Source: Loripinus fragilis (taxonomy: Eukaryota > Mollusca > Bivalvia > Lucinida > Lucinidae). Taken from it: a stretch of DNA of 64,000 bases. The position numbers and the translations under genes are program-made. Location: NCBI GenBank assembly GCA_964019695.1, contig OZ026524.1:62937066-63001065 (forward strand), given 5' to 3'. Position 1 is the first letter of the stretch; every line of letters starts with the position of its first letter. Under the pieces are notes generated by a model. It did not search any database, was not told the origin of the DNA, and saw only the letters and a list, made by a program, of their open reading frames with translations. Positions 25,301 to 39,285 of this stretch are shown one piece after another.

Positions 25301-28300
25301 AGGTCTCACAGTACTAATGCTTTTTCCTATTTAGTTTAATGCTCAAAATACACACGTTATTTCTACAGGACATCTCTTTGATCATTAATCAACACTCATT
25401 TCTGTTCAAAAACTCAAGAGAAACAAAATAAACAGTGAAAGCCCAGGTTTCGCCAGATTGATTTTCTAAAATATTTTAGAGTTTGTGGAGACCGTACTTT
25501 TTTTCAAATTTCCTGCCGCTCCCGCCCAAGGATACACTGACCTGGAAAAATACTTTTCCCAAAGTGGAAACAAAACATAACTGACTGAAACTTACAGGAG
25601 CTGTCTGGCTAAAAGAGAGCTTCTAGTATGTAAAATAAATCATGACCAGGTATCAGCAGAGCAAAAATTGGGGTTGACCAAAGTATGCCCGTATTTGTTT
25701 CTAATGCGCATAAATATTGCACCCACACTCACGGTGCCTAATTGTACAGTGATACCTTGAAGATTACATTTAACATTCTTAATTGAAAACCTACCTATCT
25801 GCATATAAAGCCTTCTATAATAAAACAAAATAGCACACAAAAGGTCACCTTGAGGAACTCCAGATACAGAACATGCCTCAAAGATATTCCTACACGGACA
25901 GCCGTTTTTGGCAATTTTTTCAGGAAAACATTACTGTTTTACAGAAAGATTTAAATCTCAGATATCTGACTTTAAAAGACGGTTTGAACAACTTTTAAAC
26001 AAATTGACGTGAATATGACATAGAAATATTTATAAAAATTAAGAAATCTGGCTCAATGCAAATATTTATCTAGCTCCAGATAAGTAAAAACTGCGCAGCC
26101 GATGTGATTCATTTAACTAAATCAATGCAGAATAAGCTGAAGAAAAATGTATTTTGGCCAACAAATGTTTAAAATGCCTAATCAAAAGGCGCATAAATAT
26201 CTGCAAGTGGATTTGCAAAGAGTATACAATGTATATCACATCACATATCAGTGTAATATAGAATTTAAGCCAGTAGCAGTGTGACTAAATATAGAATTTA
26301 AGCCGACATCAATGAGACTACAGATGAACTGCTCGCACGGCTAATCGACAGCAGCAAAAATATCAAATCAGCCATAATCAGCTGTTAGAAGCTGGCAAAA
26401 GTGGTCAGTCCTGTAGGATGTGCTTGAAAAATGATTCAATTCTTTGGTTCAAGATAGATACAATCGAAAGTGTTGTTTTTTCTTTTCTATAATTATGTGC
26501 TGGCTCGCTCCGTATGAGACACTATGTCAGGTACAGTGTAAAGGTGTGGGTGGGGTAAGGTTTTTCAACAACAGCAGGACAAGAAGCTTATTAGTGTAAG
26601 AAGTGCTTTCCTTAATCATTCAATCCAGATATACAGTCCACAGACATGACAATAATTTGGTAATCTATGTGTGTACCAAAAGCCTCTCAATGTTGATACC
26701 GTACGGTTCAGTACTGTGATCATCTGGTTGCATACATCGGCTGTTGTGACTAATCTTGCAGGTCCTCGGTAAAGAAGAAAATCGTTTAATTCACATTAAC
26801 AATGCACTGGGCAGTTAGGAACGACCTATTTCTATTTTTAAATGCAAGTTCCTGGCTTCCCTATTGAACTGTGGGATGGCTTGTCTTCAATGTCAATAAA
26901 CTGCATTTCCTACAGTCTGTTTCCCTCGAGCAATATTCAATCTTTGCCCGCAAAATCATCAAAAAATTATCAAATTGGGCATCTTTTGTTTCTTTTTTTA
27001 TCATAATTTACATATTCATCAAAAAATCAAAACAAACCCAGCCTGCGTCAGTCAGACCATAACAACAAGCGTTCGGAAGATATGATCAAGTTATTTCTTG
27101 AAGATTACATTTAACATTCTTAATTGAAAACCTACCTATCTGCATATAAAGCCTTCTATAATAAAACAAAATAGCACACAAAAGGTCACCTTGAGGAACT
27201 CCAGATACAAAACATGCCTCAAAGATATTCCTACACGGACAGCCGTTTTTGGCAATTTTTTCAGGAAAACATTACTGTTTTACAGAAAGATTTAAATCTC
27301 AGATATCTGACTTTAAAAGACGGTTTGAACAACTTTTAAACAAATTGACGTGAATATGACATAGAAATATTTATAAAAATTAAGAAATCTGGCTCAATGC
27401 AAATATTTATCTAGCTCCAGATAAGTAAAAACTGCGCAGCCGATGTGATTCATTTAACTAAATCAATGCAGAATAAGCTGAAGAAAAATGTATTTTGGCC
27501 AACAAATGTTTAAAATGCCTAATCAAAAGGCGCATAAATATCTGCAAGTGGATTTGCAAAGAGTATACAATGTATATTACATCACATATCAGTGTAATAT
27601 AGAATTTAAGCCAGTAGCAGTGTGACTAAATATAGAATTTAAGCCGACATCAATGAGACTACAGATGAACTGCTCGCACGGCTAATCGACAGCAGCAAAA
27701 ATATCAAATCAGCAATAATCAGCTGTTAGAAGCTGGCAAAAGTGGTCAGTCCTGTAGGATGTGCTTGAAAAATGAGTCAATTCTTTGGTTCAAGATAGAT
27801 ACAATCGAAAGTGTTGTTTTTTCTTTTCTAAAATTATGTGCTGGCTCGCTCTGTATGAGACACTATGTCAGGTACAGTGTAAAGGTGTGGGTGGGGTAAG
27901 GTTTTTCAACAACAGCAGGACAAGAAGCTTATAAGTGTAAGAAGTGCTTTCCTTAATCATTCAATCCAGATATACAGTCCACAGACATGACAATAATTTG
28001 GTAATCTATGTGTGTACCAAAAGCCTCTCAATATTGATACCGTACGGTTCAGTACTGTGATCATCTGGTTGCATACATCGGCTGTTGTGACTAACCTTGC
28101 AGGTCCTCGGTAAAGAAGAAAATCGTTAATTCACATTAACAATGCACTGGGCAGTTAGGAACGACCTATTTCTATTTTTAAATGCAAGTTCCTGGCTTCC
28201 CTATTCAACTGTGGGATGGCTTGTCTTCAATGTCAATAAACTGCATTTCCTACAGTCTGTTTCCCTCGAGCAATATTCAATCTTTGCCCGAAAAATCATC

Positions 28301-28441
28301 AAAAAATTATCAAATTGGGCATCTTTTGTTTCTATTTTTATCATAATTTACATATTCATCAAAAAATCAAAACAAACCCAGCCTGCGTCAGTCAGACCAT
28401 AACAACAAGCGTTCGGAAGATATGATCAAGTTATTTCTTCA
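25301..28441 (+). repeat. Higher-order repeat unit 1 (A3-B5-B6), 3141 bp
   Basis: Consists of A 460 bp, B-alpha 1341 bp and B-beta 1340 bp. The next unit starts exactly 3141 bp later with the same subtype order. Confidence 0.92.
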
Positions 28442-31400
28442 AGGTCTCACAGTACTAATGCTTTTTCCTATTTAGTTTAATGCTCAAAATACACACGTTA
28501 TTTCTACAGGACATCTCTTTGATCATTAATCAACACTCATTTCTGTTCAAAAACTCAAGAGAAACAAAATAAACAGTGAAAGCCCAGGTTTCGCCAGATT
28601 GATTTTCTAAAATATTTTAGAGTTTGTGGAGACCGTACTTTTTTTCAAATTTCCTGCCGCTCCCGCCCAAGGATACACTGACCTGGAAAAATACTTTTCC
28701 CAAAGTGGAAACAAAACATAACTGACTGAAACTTACAGGAGCTGTCTGGCTAAAAGAGAGCTTCTAGTATGTAAAATAAATCATGACCAGGTATCAGCAG
28801 AGCAAAAATTGGGGTTGACCAAAGTATGCCCGTATTTGTTTCTAATGCGCATAAATATTGCACCCACACTCACTGTGCCTAATTGTACAGTGATACCTTG
28901 AAGATTACATTTAACATTCTTAATTGAAAACCTACCTATCTGCATATAAAGCCTTCTATAATAAAACAAAATAGCACACAAAAGGTCACCTTGAGGAACT
29001 CCAGATACAGAACATGCCTCAAAGATATTCCTACACGGACAGCCGTTTTTGGCAATTTTTTCAGGAAAACATTACTGTTTTACAGAAAGATTTAAATCTC
29101 AGATATCTGACTTTAAAAGACGGTTTGAACAACTTTTAAACAAATTGACGTGAATATGACATAGAAATATTTATAAAAATTAAGAAATCTGGCTCAATGC
29201 AAATATTTATCTAGCTCCAGATAAGTAAAAACTGCGCAGCCTATGTGATTCATTTAACTAAATCAATGCAGAATAAGCTGAAGAAAAATGTATTTTGGCC
29301 AACAAATGTTTAAAATGCCTAATCAAAAGGCGCATAAATATCTGCAAGTGGATTTGCAAAGAGTATACAATGTATATCACATCACATATCAGTGTAATAT
29401 AGAATTTAAGCCAGTAGCAGTGTGACTAAATATAGAATTTAAGCCGACATCAATGAGACTACAGATGAACTGCTCGCACGGCTAATCAACAGCAGCAAAA
29501 ATATCAAATCAGCCATAATCAGCTGTTAGAAGCTGGCAAAAGTGGTCAGTCCTGTAGGATGTGCTTGAAAAATGATTCAATTCTTTGGTTCAAGATAGAT
29601 ACAATCGAAAGTGTTGTTTTTTCTTTTCTATAATTATGTGCTGGCTCGCTCCGTATGAGACACTATGTCAGGTACAGTGTAAAGGTGTGGGTGGGGTAAG
29701 GTTTTTCAACAACAGCAGGACAAGAAGCTTATTAGTGTAAGAAGTGCTTTCCTTAATCATTCAATCCAGATATACAGTCCACAGACATGACAATAATTTG
29801 GTAATCTATGTGTGTACCAAAAGCCTCTCAATGTTGATACCGTACGGTTCAGTACTGTGATCATCTGGTTGCATACATCGGCTGTTGTGACTAATCTTGC
29901 AGGTCCTTGGTAAAGAAGAAAATCGTTTAATTCACATTAACAATGCACTGGGCAGTTAGGAACGACCTATTTCTATTTTTAAATGCAAGTTCCTGGCTTC
30001 CCTATTGAACTGTGGGATGGCTTGTCTTCAATGTCAATAAACTGCATTTCCTACAGTCTGTTTCCCTCGAGCAATATTCAATCTTTGCCCGCAAAATCAT
30101 CAAAAAATTATCAAATTGGGCATCTTTTGTTTCTTTTTTTATCATAATTTACATATTCATCAAAAAATCAAAACAAACCCAGCCTGCGTCAGTCAGACCA
30201 TAACAACAAGCGTTCGGAAGATATGATCAAGTTATTTCTTGAAGATTACATTTAACATTCTTAATTGAAAACCTACCTATCTGCATATAAAGCCTTCTAT
30301 AATAAAACAAAATAGCACACAAAAGGTCACCTTGAGGAACTCCAGATACAGAACATGCCTCAAAGATATTCCTACACGGACAGCCGTTTTTGGCAATTTT
30401 TTCAGGAAAACATTACTGTTTTACAGAAAGATTTAAATCTCAGATATCTGACTTTAAAAGACGGTTTGAACAACTTTTAAACAAATTGACGTGAATATGA
30501 CATAGAAATATTTATAAAAATTAAGAAATCTGGCTCAATGCAAATATTTATCTAGCTCCAGATAAGTAAAAACTGCGCAGCCGATGTGATTCATTTAACT
30601 AAATCAATGCAGAATAAGCTGAAGAAAAATGTATTTTGGCCAACAAATGTTTAAAATGCCTAATCAAAAGGCGCATAAATATCTGCAAGTGGATTTGCAA
30701 AGAGTATACAATGTATATCACATCACATATCAGTGTAATATAGAATTTAAGCCAGTAGCAGTGTGACTAAATATAGAATTTAAGCCGACATCAATGAGAC
30801 TACAGATGAACTGCTCGCACGGCTAATCGACAGCAGCAAAAATATCAAATCAGCAATAATCAGCTGTTAGAAGCTGGCAAAAGTGGTCAGTCCTGTAGGA
30901 TGTGCTTGAAAAATGATTCAATTCTTTGGTTCAAGGTAGATACAATCGAAAGTGTTGTTTTTTCTTTTCTAAAATTATGTGCTGGCTCGCTCTGTATGAG
31001 ACACTATGTCAGGTACAGTGTAAAGGTGTGGGTGGGGTAAGGTTTTTCAACAACAGCAGGACAAGAAGCTTATTAGTGTAAGAAGTGCTTTCCTTAATCA
31101 TTCAATCCAGATATACAGTCCACAGACATGACAATAATTTGGTAATCTATGTGTGTACCAAAAGCCTCTCAATATTGATACCGTACGGTTCAGTACTGTG
31201 ATCATCTGGTTGCATACATCGGCTGTTGTGACTAACCTTGCAGGTCCTCGGTAAAGAAGAAAATCGTTAATTCACATTAACAATGCACTGGGCAGTTAGG
31301 AACGACCTATTTCTATTTTTAAATGCAAGTTCCTGGCTTCCCTATTCAACTGTGGGATGGCTTGTCTTCAATGTCAATAAACTGCATTTCCTACAGTCTG

Positions 31401-31582
31401 TTTCCCTCGAGCAATATTCAATCTTTGCCCGAAAAATCATCAAAAAATTATCAAATTGGGCATCTTTTGTTTCTATTTTTATCATAATTTACATATTCAT
31501 CAAAAAATCAAAACAAACCCAGCCTGCGTCAGTCAGACCATAACAACAAGCGTTCGGAAGATATGATCAAGTTATTTCTTCA
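28442..31582 (+). repeat. Higher-order repeat unit 2 (A4-B7-B8), 3141 bp
   Basis: Same length and same A, B-alpha, B-beta order as unit 1, with only scattered substitutions such as CACTGTGCC for CACGGTGCC near 28874. Confidence 0.92.
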
Positions 31583-33383
31583 AGGTCTCACAGTACTAAT
31601 GCTTTTTCCTATTTAGTTTAATGCTCAAAATACACACGTTATTTCTACAGGACATCTCTTTGATCATTAATCAACACTCATTTCTGTTCAAAAACTCAAG
31701 AGAAACAAAATAAACAGTGAAAGCCCAGGTTTCGCCAGATTGATTTTCTAAAATATTTTAGAGTTTGTGGAGACCGTACTTTTTTTCAAATTTCCTGCCG
31801 CTCCCGCCCAAGGATACACTGACCTGGAAAAACACTTTTCCCAAAGTGGAAACAAAACATAACTGACTGAAACTTACAGGAGCTGTCTGGCTAAAAGAGA
31901 GCTTCTAGTATGTAAAATAAATCATGACCAGGTATCAGCAGAGCAAAAATTGGGGTTGACCAAAGTATGCCCAAATTTGTTTCTAATGCGCATAAATATT
32001 GCACCCACACTCACGGTGCCTAATTGTACAGTGATACCTTGAAGATTACATTTAACATTCTTAATTGAAAACCTACCTATCTGCATATAAAGCCTTCTAT
32101 AATAAAACAAAATAGCACACAAAAGGTCACCTTGAGGAACTCCAGATACAGAACATGCCTCAAAGATATTCCTACACGGACAGCCGTTTTTGGCAATTTT
32201 TTCAGGAAAACATTACTGTTTTACAGAAAGATTTAAATCTCAGATATCTGACTTTAAAAGACGGTTTGAACAACTTTTAAACAAATTGACGTGAATATGA
32301 CATAGAAATATTTATAAAAATTAAGAAATCTGGCTCAATGCAAATATTTATCTAGCTCCAGATAAGTAAAAACTGCGCAGCCGATGTGATTCATTTAACT
32401 AAATCAATGCAGAATAAGCTGAAGAAAAATGTATTTTGGCCAACAAATGTTTAAAATGCCTAATCAAAAGGCGCATAAATATCTGCAAGTGGATTTGCAA
32501 AGAGTATACAATGTATATCACATCACATATCAGTGTAATATAGAATTTAAGCCAGTAGCAGTGTGACTAAATATAGAATTTAAGCCGACATCAATGAGAC
32601 TACAGATGAACTGCTCGCACGGCTAATCGACAGCAGCAAAAATATCAAATCAGCCATAATCAGCTGTTAGAAGCTGGCAAAAGTGGTCAGTCCTGTAGGA
32701 TGTGCTTGAAAAATGAGTCAATTCTTTGGTTCAAGATAGATACAATCGAAAGTGTTGTTTTTTTCTTTTCTATAATTATGTGCTGGCTCGCTCTGTATGA
32801 GACACTATGTCAGGTACAGTGTAAAGGTGTGGGTGGGGTAAGGTTTTTCAACAACAGCAGGACAAGAAGCTTATTAGTGTAAGAAGTGCTTTCCTTAATC
32901 ATTCAATCCAGATATACAGTCCACAGACATGACAATAATTTGGTAATCTATGTGTGTACCAAAAGCCTCTCAATATTGATACCGTACGGTTCAGTACTGT
33001 GATCATCTGGTTGCATACATCGGCTGTTGTGACTAACCTTGCAGGTCCTCGGTAAAGAAGAAAATCGTTAATTCACATTAACAATGCACTGGGCAGTTAG
33101 GAACGACCTATTTCTATTTTTAAATGCAAGTTCCTGGCTTCCCTATTCAACTGTGGGATGGCTTGTCTTCAATGTCAATAAACTGCATTTCCTACAGTCT
33201 GTTTCCCTCGAGCAATATTCAATCTTTGCCCGAAAAATCATCAAAAAATTATCAAATTGGGCATCTTTTGTTTCTATTTTTATCATAATTTACATATTCA
33301 TCAAAAAATCAAAACAAACCCAGCCTGCGTCAGTCAGACCATAACAACAAGCGTTCGGAAGATATGATCAAGTTATTTCTTCA
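31583..33383 (+). repeat. Partial higher-order unit with hybrid B monomer (A5-B9)
   Basis: A5 is the 460-bp subtype. B9 carries alpha markers on its left side (CAGCCATAATC, TCTATAATTATG) and beta markers from 32791 on (CTCTGTATGAG, CAATATTGATACC, AATCGTTAATTC). This fits deletion of one B by unequal crossover or gene conversion. Confidence 0.85.
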
Positions 33384-36300
33384 AGGTCTCACAGTACTAA
33401 TGCTTTTTCCTATATAGTTTAATGCTCAAAATACACACGTTATTTCTACAGGACATCTCTTTGATCATTAATCAACACTCATTTCTGTTCAAAAACTCAA
33501 GAGAAACAAAATAAACAGTGAAAGCCCAGGTTTCGCCAGATTGATTTTCTAAAATATTTTAGAGTTTGTGGAGACCGTACTTTTTTTCAAATTTCCTGCC
33601 GCTCCCGCCCAAGGATACACTGACCTGGAAAAATACTTTTCCCAAAGTGGAAACAATACATAACTGACAGAAACTTACAGGAGCTGTCTGGCTAAAAGAG
33701 AGCTTCTAGTATGTAAAATAAATCATGACCAGGTATCAGCAGAGCAAAAATTGGGGTTGACCAAAGTACGCCCGTATTTGTTTCTAATGCGCATAAATCC
33801 TATTGCACCCACACTCACGGTGCCTAATTGTACAGTGATACCTTGAAGATTACATTTAACATTCTTAATTGAAAACCTACCTATCTGCATATAAAGCCTT
33901 CTATAATAAAACAAAATAGCACACAAAAGGTCACCTTGAGGAACCCCAGATACAGAACATGCCTCAAAGATATTCCTACACGGACAGCCGTTTTTGGCAA
34001 TTTTTTCAGGAAAACATTACTGTTTTACAGAAAGATTTAAATCTCAGATATCTGACTTTAAAAGACGGTTTGAACAACTTTTAAACAAATTGACGTGCAT
34101 ATGACATAGAAATATTTAAAAAAAAAAGTAAGAAATCTGGCTCAATGCAAATATTTATCTAGCTCCAGATAAGTAAAAACTGCGCAGCCGATGAGATTCA
34201 TTTAACTAAATCAATGCAGAAAAAGATGAAGAAAAATGTATTTTGGCCAACAAATGTTTATAATGCCTAATCAAAAGGCGCATAAATATCTGCAAGTGGA
34301 TTTGCAAAGAGTATACAATGTATATCACATCACATATCAGTGTAATATAGAATTTAAGCCAGTAGCAGTGTGACTAAATATAGAATTTAAGCCGACATCA
34401 ATGAGACTACAGATGAACTGCTCGCACGGCTAATCGACAGCAGCAAAAATATCAAATCAGCCATAATCAGCTGTTAGAAGCTGGCAAAAGTGGTCAGTCC
34501 TGTAGGATGTGCTTGAAAAATGATTCAATTCTTTGGTTCAAGATAGATACAATCGAAAGTGTTGTTTTTTCTTTTCTATAATTATGTGCTGGCTCGCTCA
34601 GTATGAGACACTATGTCAGGTACAGTGTAAAGGTATGGGTGGGGTAAGGTTTTTCAACAACAGCAGGACAAGAAGCTTATAAGTGTAAGAAGTGCTTTCC
34701 TTAATCATTCAATCCAGATATACAGTCCACAGACATGACAATAATTTGGTAATCTATGTGTGTACCAAAAGCCTCTCAATGTTGATACCGTACGGTTCAG
34801 TACTGTGATCATCTGGTTGCATAACATTTTTAATTGAAAACCTACCTATCTGCATATAAAGCCTTCTATAATAAAACAAAATAGCACACAAAAGGTCACC
34901 TTGAGGAACCCCAGATACAGAACATGCCTCAAAGATATTCCTACACGGACAGCCGTTTTTGGCAATTTTTTCAGGAAAACATTACTGTTTTACAGAAAGA
35001 TTTAAATCTCAGATATCTGACTTTAAAAGACGGTTTGAACAACTTTTAAACAAATTGACGTGCATATGACATAGAAATATTTAAAAAAAAAAGAAAGAAA
35101 TCTGGCTCAATGCAAATATTTATCTAGCTCCAGATAAGTAAAAACTGCGCAGCCGATGCGATTCATTTAACTAAATCAATGCAGAATAAGCTGAAGAAAA
35201 ATGTATTTGGCCAACAAATGTTTAAAATGCCTAATCAAAAGGCGCATAAATATCTGCAAGTGGATTTGCAAAGAGTATACAATGTATATCACATCACATA
35301 TCAGTGTAATATAGAATTTAAGCCAGAAGCAGTGTGACTAAATATAGAATTTAAGCCGACATCAATGAGACTACAGATGAACTGCTCGCACGGCTAATTG
35401 ACAGCAGCAAAAATATCAAATCAGCAATAATCAGCTGTTAGAAGCTGGCAAAAGTGGTCAGTCCTGTAGGATGTGCTTGAAAAATGATTCAATTCTTTGG
35501 TTCAAGATAGATACAATCGAAAGTGTTGTTTTTTCTTTTCTATAATTATGTGCTGGCTCGCTCCGTATGAGACACTATGTCAGGTACAGTGTAAAGGTGT
35601 GGGTGGGGTAAGGTTTTTCAACAACAGCAGGACAAGAAGCTTATTAGTGTAAGAAGTGCTTTCCTTAATCATTCAATCCAGATATACAGTCCACAGACAT
35701 GACAATAATTTGGTAATCTATGTGTGTACCAAAAGCCTCTCAATGTTGATACCGTACGGTTCAGTACTGTGATCATCTGGTTGCATACATCGGCTGTTGT
35801 GACTAATCTTGCAGGTCCTCGGTAAAGAAGAAAATCGTTTAATTCACATTAACAATGCACTGGGCAGTTAGGAACGACCTATTTCTATTTTTAAATGCAA
35901 GTTCCTGGCTTCCCTATTCAACTGTGGGATGGCTTGTCTTCAATGTCAATAAACTGCATTTCCTACAGTCTGTTTCCCTCGAGCAATATTCAATCTTTGC
36001 CCGCAAAATCATCAAAAAATTATCAAATTGGGCATCTTTTGTTTCTATTTTTATCATAATTTACATATTCATCAAAAAATCAAAACAAACCCAGCCTGCA
36101 TCAGTCAGACCATAACAACAAGCGTTCGGAAGATATGATCAAGTTATTTCTTTGAAGATTACATTTAACATTCTTAATTGAAAACCTACCTATCTGCATA
36201 TAAAGCCTTCTATAATAAAACAAAATAGCACACAAAAGGTCACCTTGAGGAACCCCAGATACAGAACATGCCTCAAAGATATTCCTACACGGACAGCCAT

Positions 36301-37299
36301 TTTTGGCAATTTTTTCAGGAAAACATTACTGTTTTACAGAAAGATTTAAATCTCAGATATCTGACTTTAAAAGACGGTTTGAACAACTTTTAAACAAATT
36401 GACGTGCATATGACATAGAAATATTTGAAAAAAAAGTAAGAAATCTGGCTCAATGCAAATATTTATCTAGCTCCAGATAAGTAAAAACTGCGCAGTCGAT
36501 GCGATTCATTTAACTAAATCAATGCAGAATAAGCTGAAGAAAAATGTATTTGGCCAACAAATGTTTAAAATGCCTAATCAAAAGGCGCATAAATATCTGC
36601 AAGTGGATTTGCAAAGAGTATACAATGTATATCACATCACATATCAGTGTAATATAGAATTTAAGCCAGAAGCAGTGTGACTAAATATAGAATTTAAGCC
36701 GACATCAATGAGACTACAGATGAACTGCTCGCACGGCTAATTGACAGCAGCAAAAATATCAAATCAGCCATAATCAGCTGTTAGAAGCTGGCAAAAGTGG
36801 TCAGTCCTGTAGGATGTGCTTGAAAAATGATTCAATTCTTTGGTTCAAGATAGATACAATCGAAAGTGTTGTTTTTTCTTTTCTATAATTATGTGCCGGC
36901 TCGCTCCGTATGAGACACTATGTCAGGTACAGTGTAAAGGTGTGGGTGGGGTAAGGTTTTTCAACAACAGCAGGACAAGAAGCTTATTAGTGTAAGAAGT
37001 GCTTTCCTTAATCATTCAATCCATATATACAGTCCACAGACATGACAATAATTTGGTCATTTATGTGTGTACCAAAAGCCTCTCAATGTTGATACCGTAC
37101 GGTTCAGTACTGTGATCATCTGGTTGCATACATCGGCTGTTGTGACTTACCTTGCAGGTCCTCGGTAAAGAAGAAAATCGTTTAATTCACATTAACAATG
37201 CACTGGGCAGTTAGGAACGACCTATTTCTATTTTTAAATGCAAGTTCCTGGCTTCCCTATTCAACTGTGGGATGGCTTGTCTTCAATGTCAATAAACTG

Positions 37300-38397
37300 T
37301 CAATTAAGCATCAGCATGACCTCATCATTTTGGACTTTTCCAAAGCGTTTGATAGAGTACCACACCAACGCCTGATGAGGAAGCTGGACCACTATGGGAT
37401 TAGAGGAAGCACCTATAACTGGATTGAAGCATTCCTGACTGACCGCACTCAACAAGTTTTGGTTGAAGGCGCCACATCAGACAGCATCCCAGTCATCAGC
37501 GGGGTACCGCAAGGAACAGTCCTAGGCCCACTACTATTTCTGTTGTTCATAAACGACTTGCCAGACTGCGTCCAATCCAGAACACGTCTATTCGCAGATG
37601 ACTGTATCCTTTATAGGCAGATCAAGACCCAGCAAGACTGCGCCATCCTGCAAGAGGACCTAACCAAACTAGCAGCATGGGAGCAGTAGTGGGGGATGGC
37701 TTTCCACCCGGAGAGGTGCAGTACAATCAGGATATCAAGATCAAGAAATCCAATCACGACTGACTATACACTAAAGGGCCACACCTTAATGACAGAGGAC
37801 TACACCAAGTACCTTGGCGTGGAACTCCAATCAACTTTCTCCTGGAATAGGCACATCGACCAGACAGTAAAAAAGGCAAACAGCATGGTGGGCTTCCTAC
37901 GACGAAACCTTAGAGTCAGCAGCGAAGCAACCAAGACCTCTGCTTACTACTCCATGGTACGACCATTGTTAGAGTATTGTTCTACTGTTTGGAGCCCCTA
38001 TACCAAGGAATATATCCAGAAGATTGAGATGGTTCAGCGTAGAGCAGCCAGGTATGTCACAAACAGATACCATAACACAAGTAGCGTGACCTCTATGTTG
38101 GACCACCTGGAATGGGAAACCCTGGAGTCAAGAAGAACCAAGAACCAACTGATCATGTTCTTCAAATTTGTGCATGGCCTTGTGGACATACCTGCAGACA
38201 AGTACCTGACACCTGCATCTACACGGACTCGCTCTCGTCACTCTCTTAAATACAGACAAATTCCCACTTCCAGTGACTATTACAAACACAGCTTCTTCCC
38301 TCAAACAGTTTGTCTCTGGAATTCCCTTCCAGCCATAGTGGCTGAGGCTCCCGGTTTGGTACCTTTCAAACGGGAGCTATCTAAGGTATCATTCTAA
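37300..38397 (+). pseudogene. Reverse transcriptase C-terminal part, one nonsense codon
   Basis: Non-LTR reverse transcriptase fragment. Visible blocks are [16 protein letters not shown] (first catalytic Asp), [20 protein letters not shown], and the FADD catalytic pair followed by CILYR. The thumb region has KYLGVELQ, YYSMVRPLLEYCSTVWSP and IQKIEMVQRRAARYV. The C-terminal motif is FFPQTVCLWNSLP. A TAG at 37687-37689 interrupts the frame between AAWEQ and WGMAFHPERC without any frameshift. Apart from that and the missing endonuclease/N-terminal region the frame is intact to TAA 38397, so the insertion is young. Upstream the frame runs by chance into satellite sequence, giving a chimeric open frame from 37198. 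Confidence 0.92.
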
Positions 38398-38678
38398 ACA
38401 ATGCAGGCCCAGCCAGATGTAAGTAAGACCTAATGATTTCTTGTGCTATGCTGGCGGGAACTTGTGTGCCCTGGCACCTCCAAGGAAGCTAGACTGGACA
38501 AGATTGAAGGGAAGAAATGCATCTGGTCAAACTTTATTTTTCTTCTACCTTTCCTATCAAATCTTCATATTTTTTTCACTTCTGACTTTCCTATCGTTTC
38601 TCTTTATTCTTTTTCAGTCGCAACCACCCGCGCTACAGAAGTCATGATTGACGGCGGCGTGTAACCATGTAGATGTAG
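37300..38678 (+). mobile_element. 5'-truncated non-LTR retrotransposon (CR1/L2/Jockey-like)
   Basis: Inserted into monomer B12. Both junctions can be read against ten other B copies (AATAAACTGCATTTCC), giving a 5-bp target duplication AACTG at 37295-37299 and 38679-38683. The insert starts inside the reverse transcriptase domain, as expected for 5' truncation during target-primed reverse transcription. It continues through the end of ORF2 and a ~280-bp 3' UTR ending GTAGATGTAG, without a long poly-A. Confidence 0.92.
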
Positions 38679-39285
38679 AACTGCATTTCCTACAGTCTGT
38701 TTCCCTCGAGCAATATTCAATCTTTGCCCGCAAAATCATCAAAAAATTATCAAATTGGGCATCTTTTGTTTCTATTTTTATCATAATTTACATATTCATC
38801 AAAAAATCAAAACAAACCTAGCCTGCGTCAGTCAGACCATAACAACAAGCGTTCGGAAAACATGATCAAGTTATTTCTTCAAGGTCTCACAGTACTAATG
38901 CTTTTTCCTATTTAGTTTAATGCTCAAAATACACACGTTATTTCTACAGGACATCTCTTTGATCATTTATCAACACTCATTTCTGTTCAAAAACTCAAGA
39001 GAAACAAAATAAACAGTGAAAGCCCAGGTTTCGCCAGATTGATTTTCTAAAATATTTTAGAGTTTGTGGAGACCGTACTTTTTTTCAAATTTCCTGCCGC
39101 TCCCGCCCAAGAATACACTGACCTGGAAAAATACTTTTCCCAAAGTGGAAACAATACATAATTGACTGAAACTTACAGGAGCTGTCTGGCTAAAAGAGAG
39201 CTTCTAGTATGTAAAATAAATCATGACCAGGTATCAGCAGAGCAAAAATTGGGGTTGACCAAAGTACGCCCATATTTGTTTCTAA

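Noticed and set aside
21046..36115. Repeated 60-86-codon frames (MGWLVF..., MHWAVR..., MTETYR..., MCAILF...) as a gene family
   Set aside because: They recur only because the satellite monomers recur. They appear or vanish with single-base differences, show no domain and lie on both strands.
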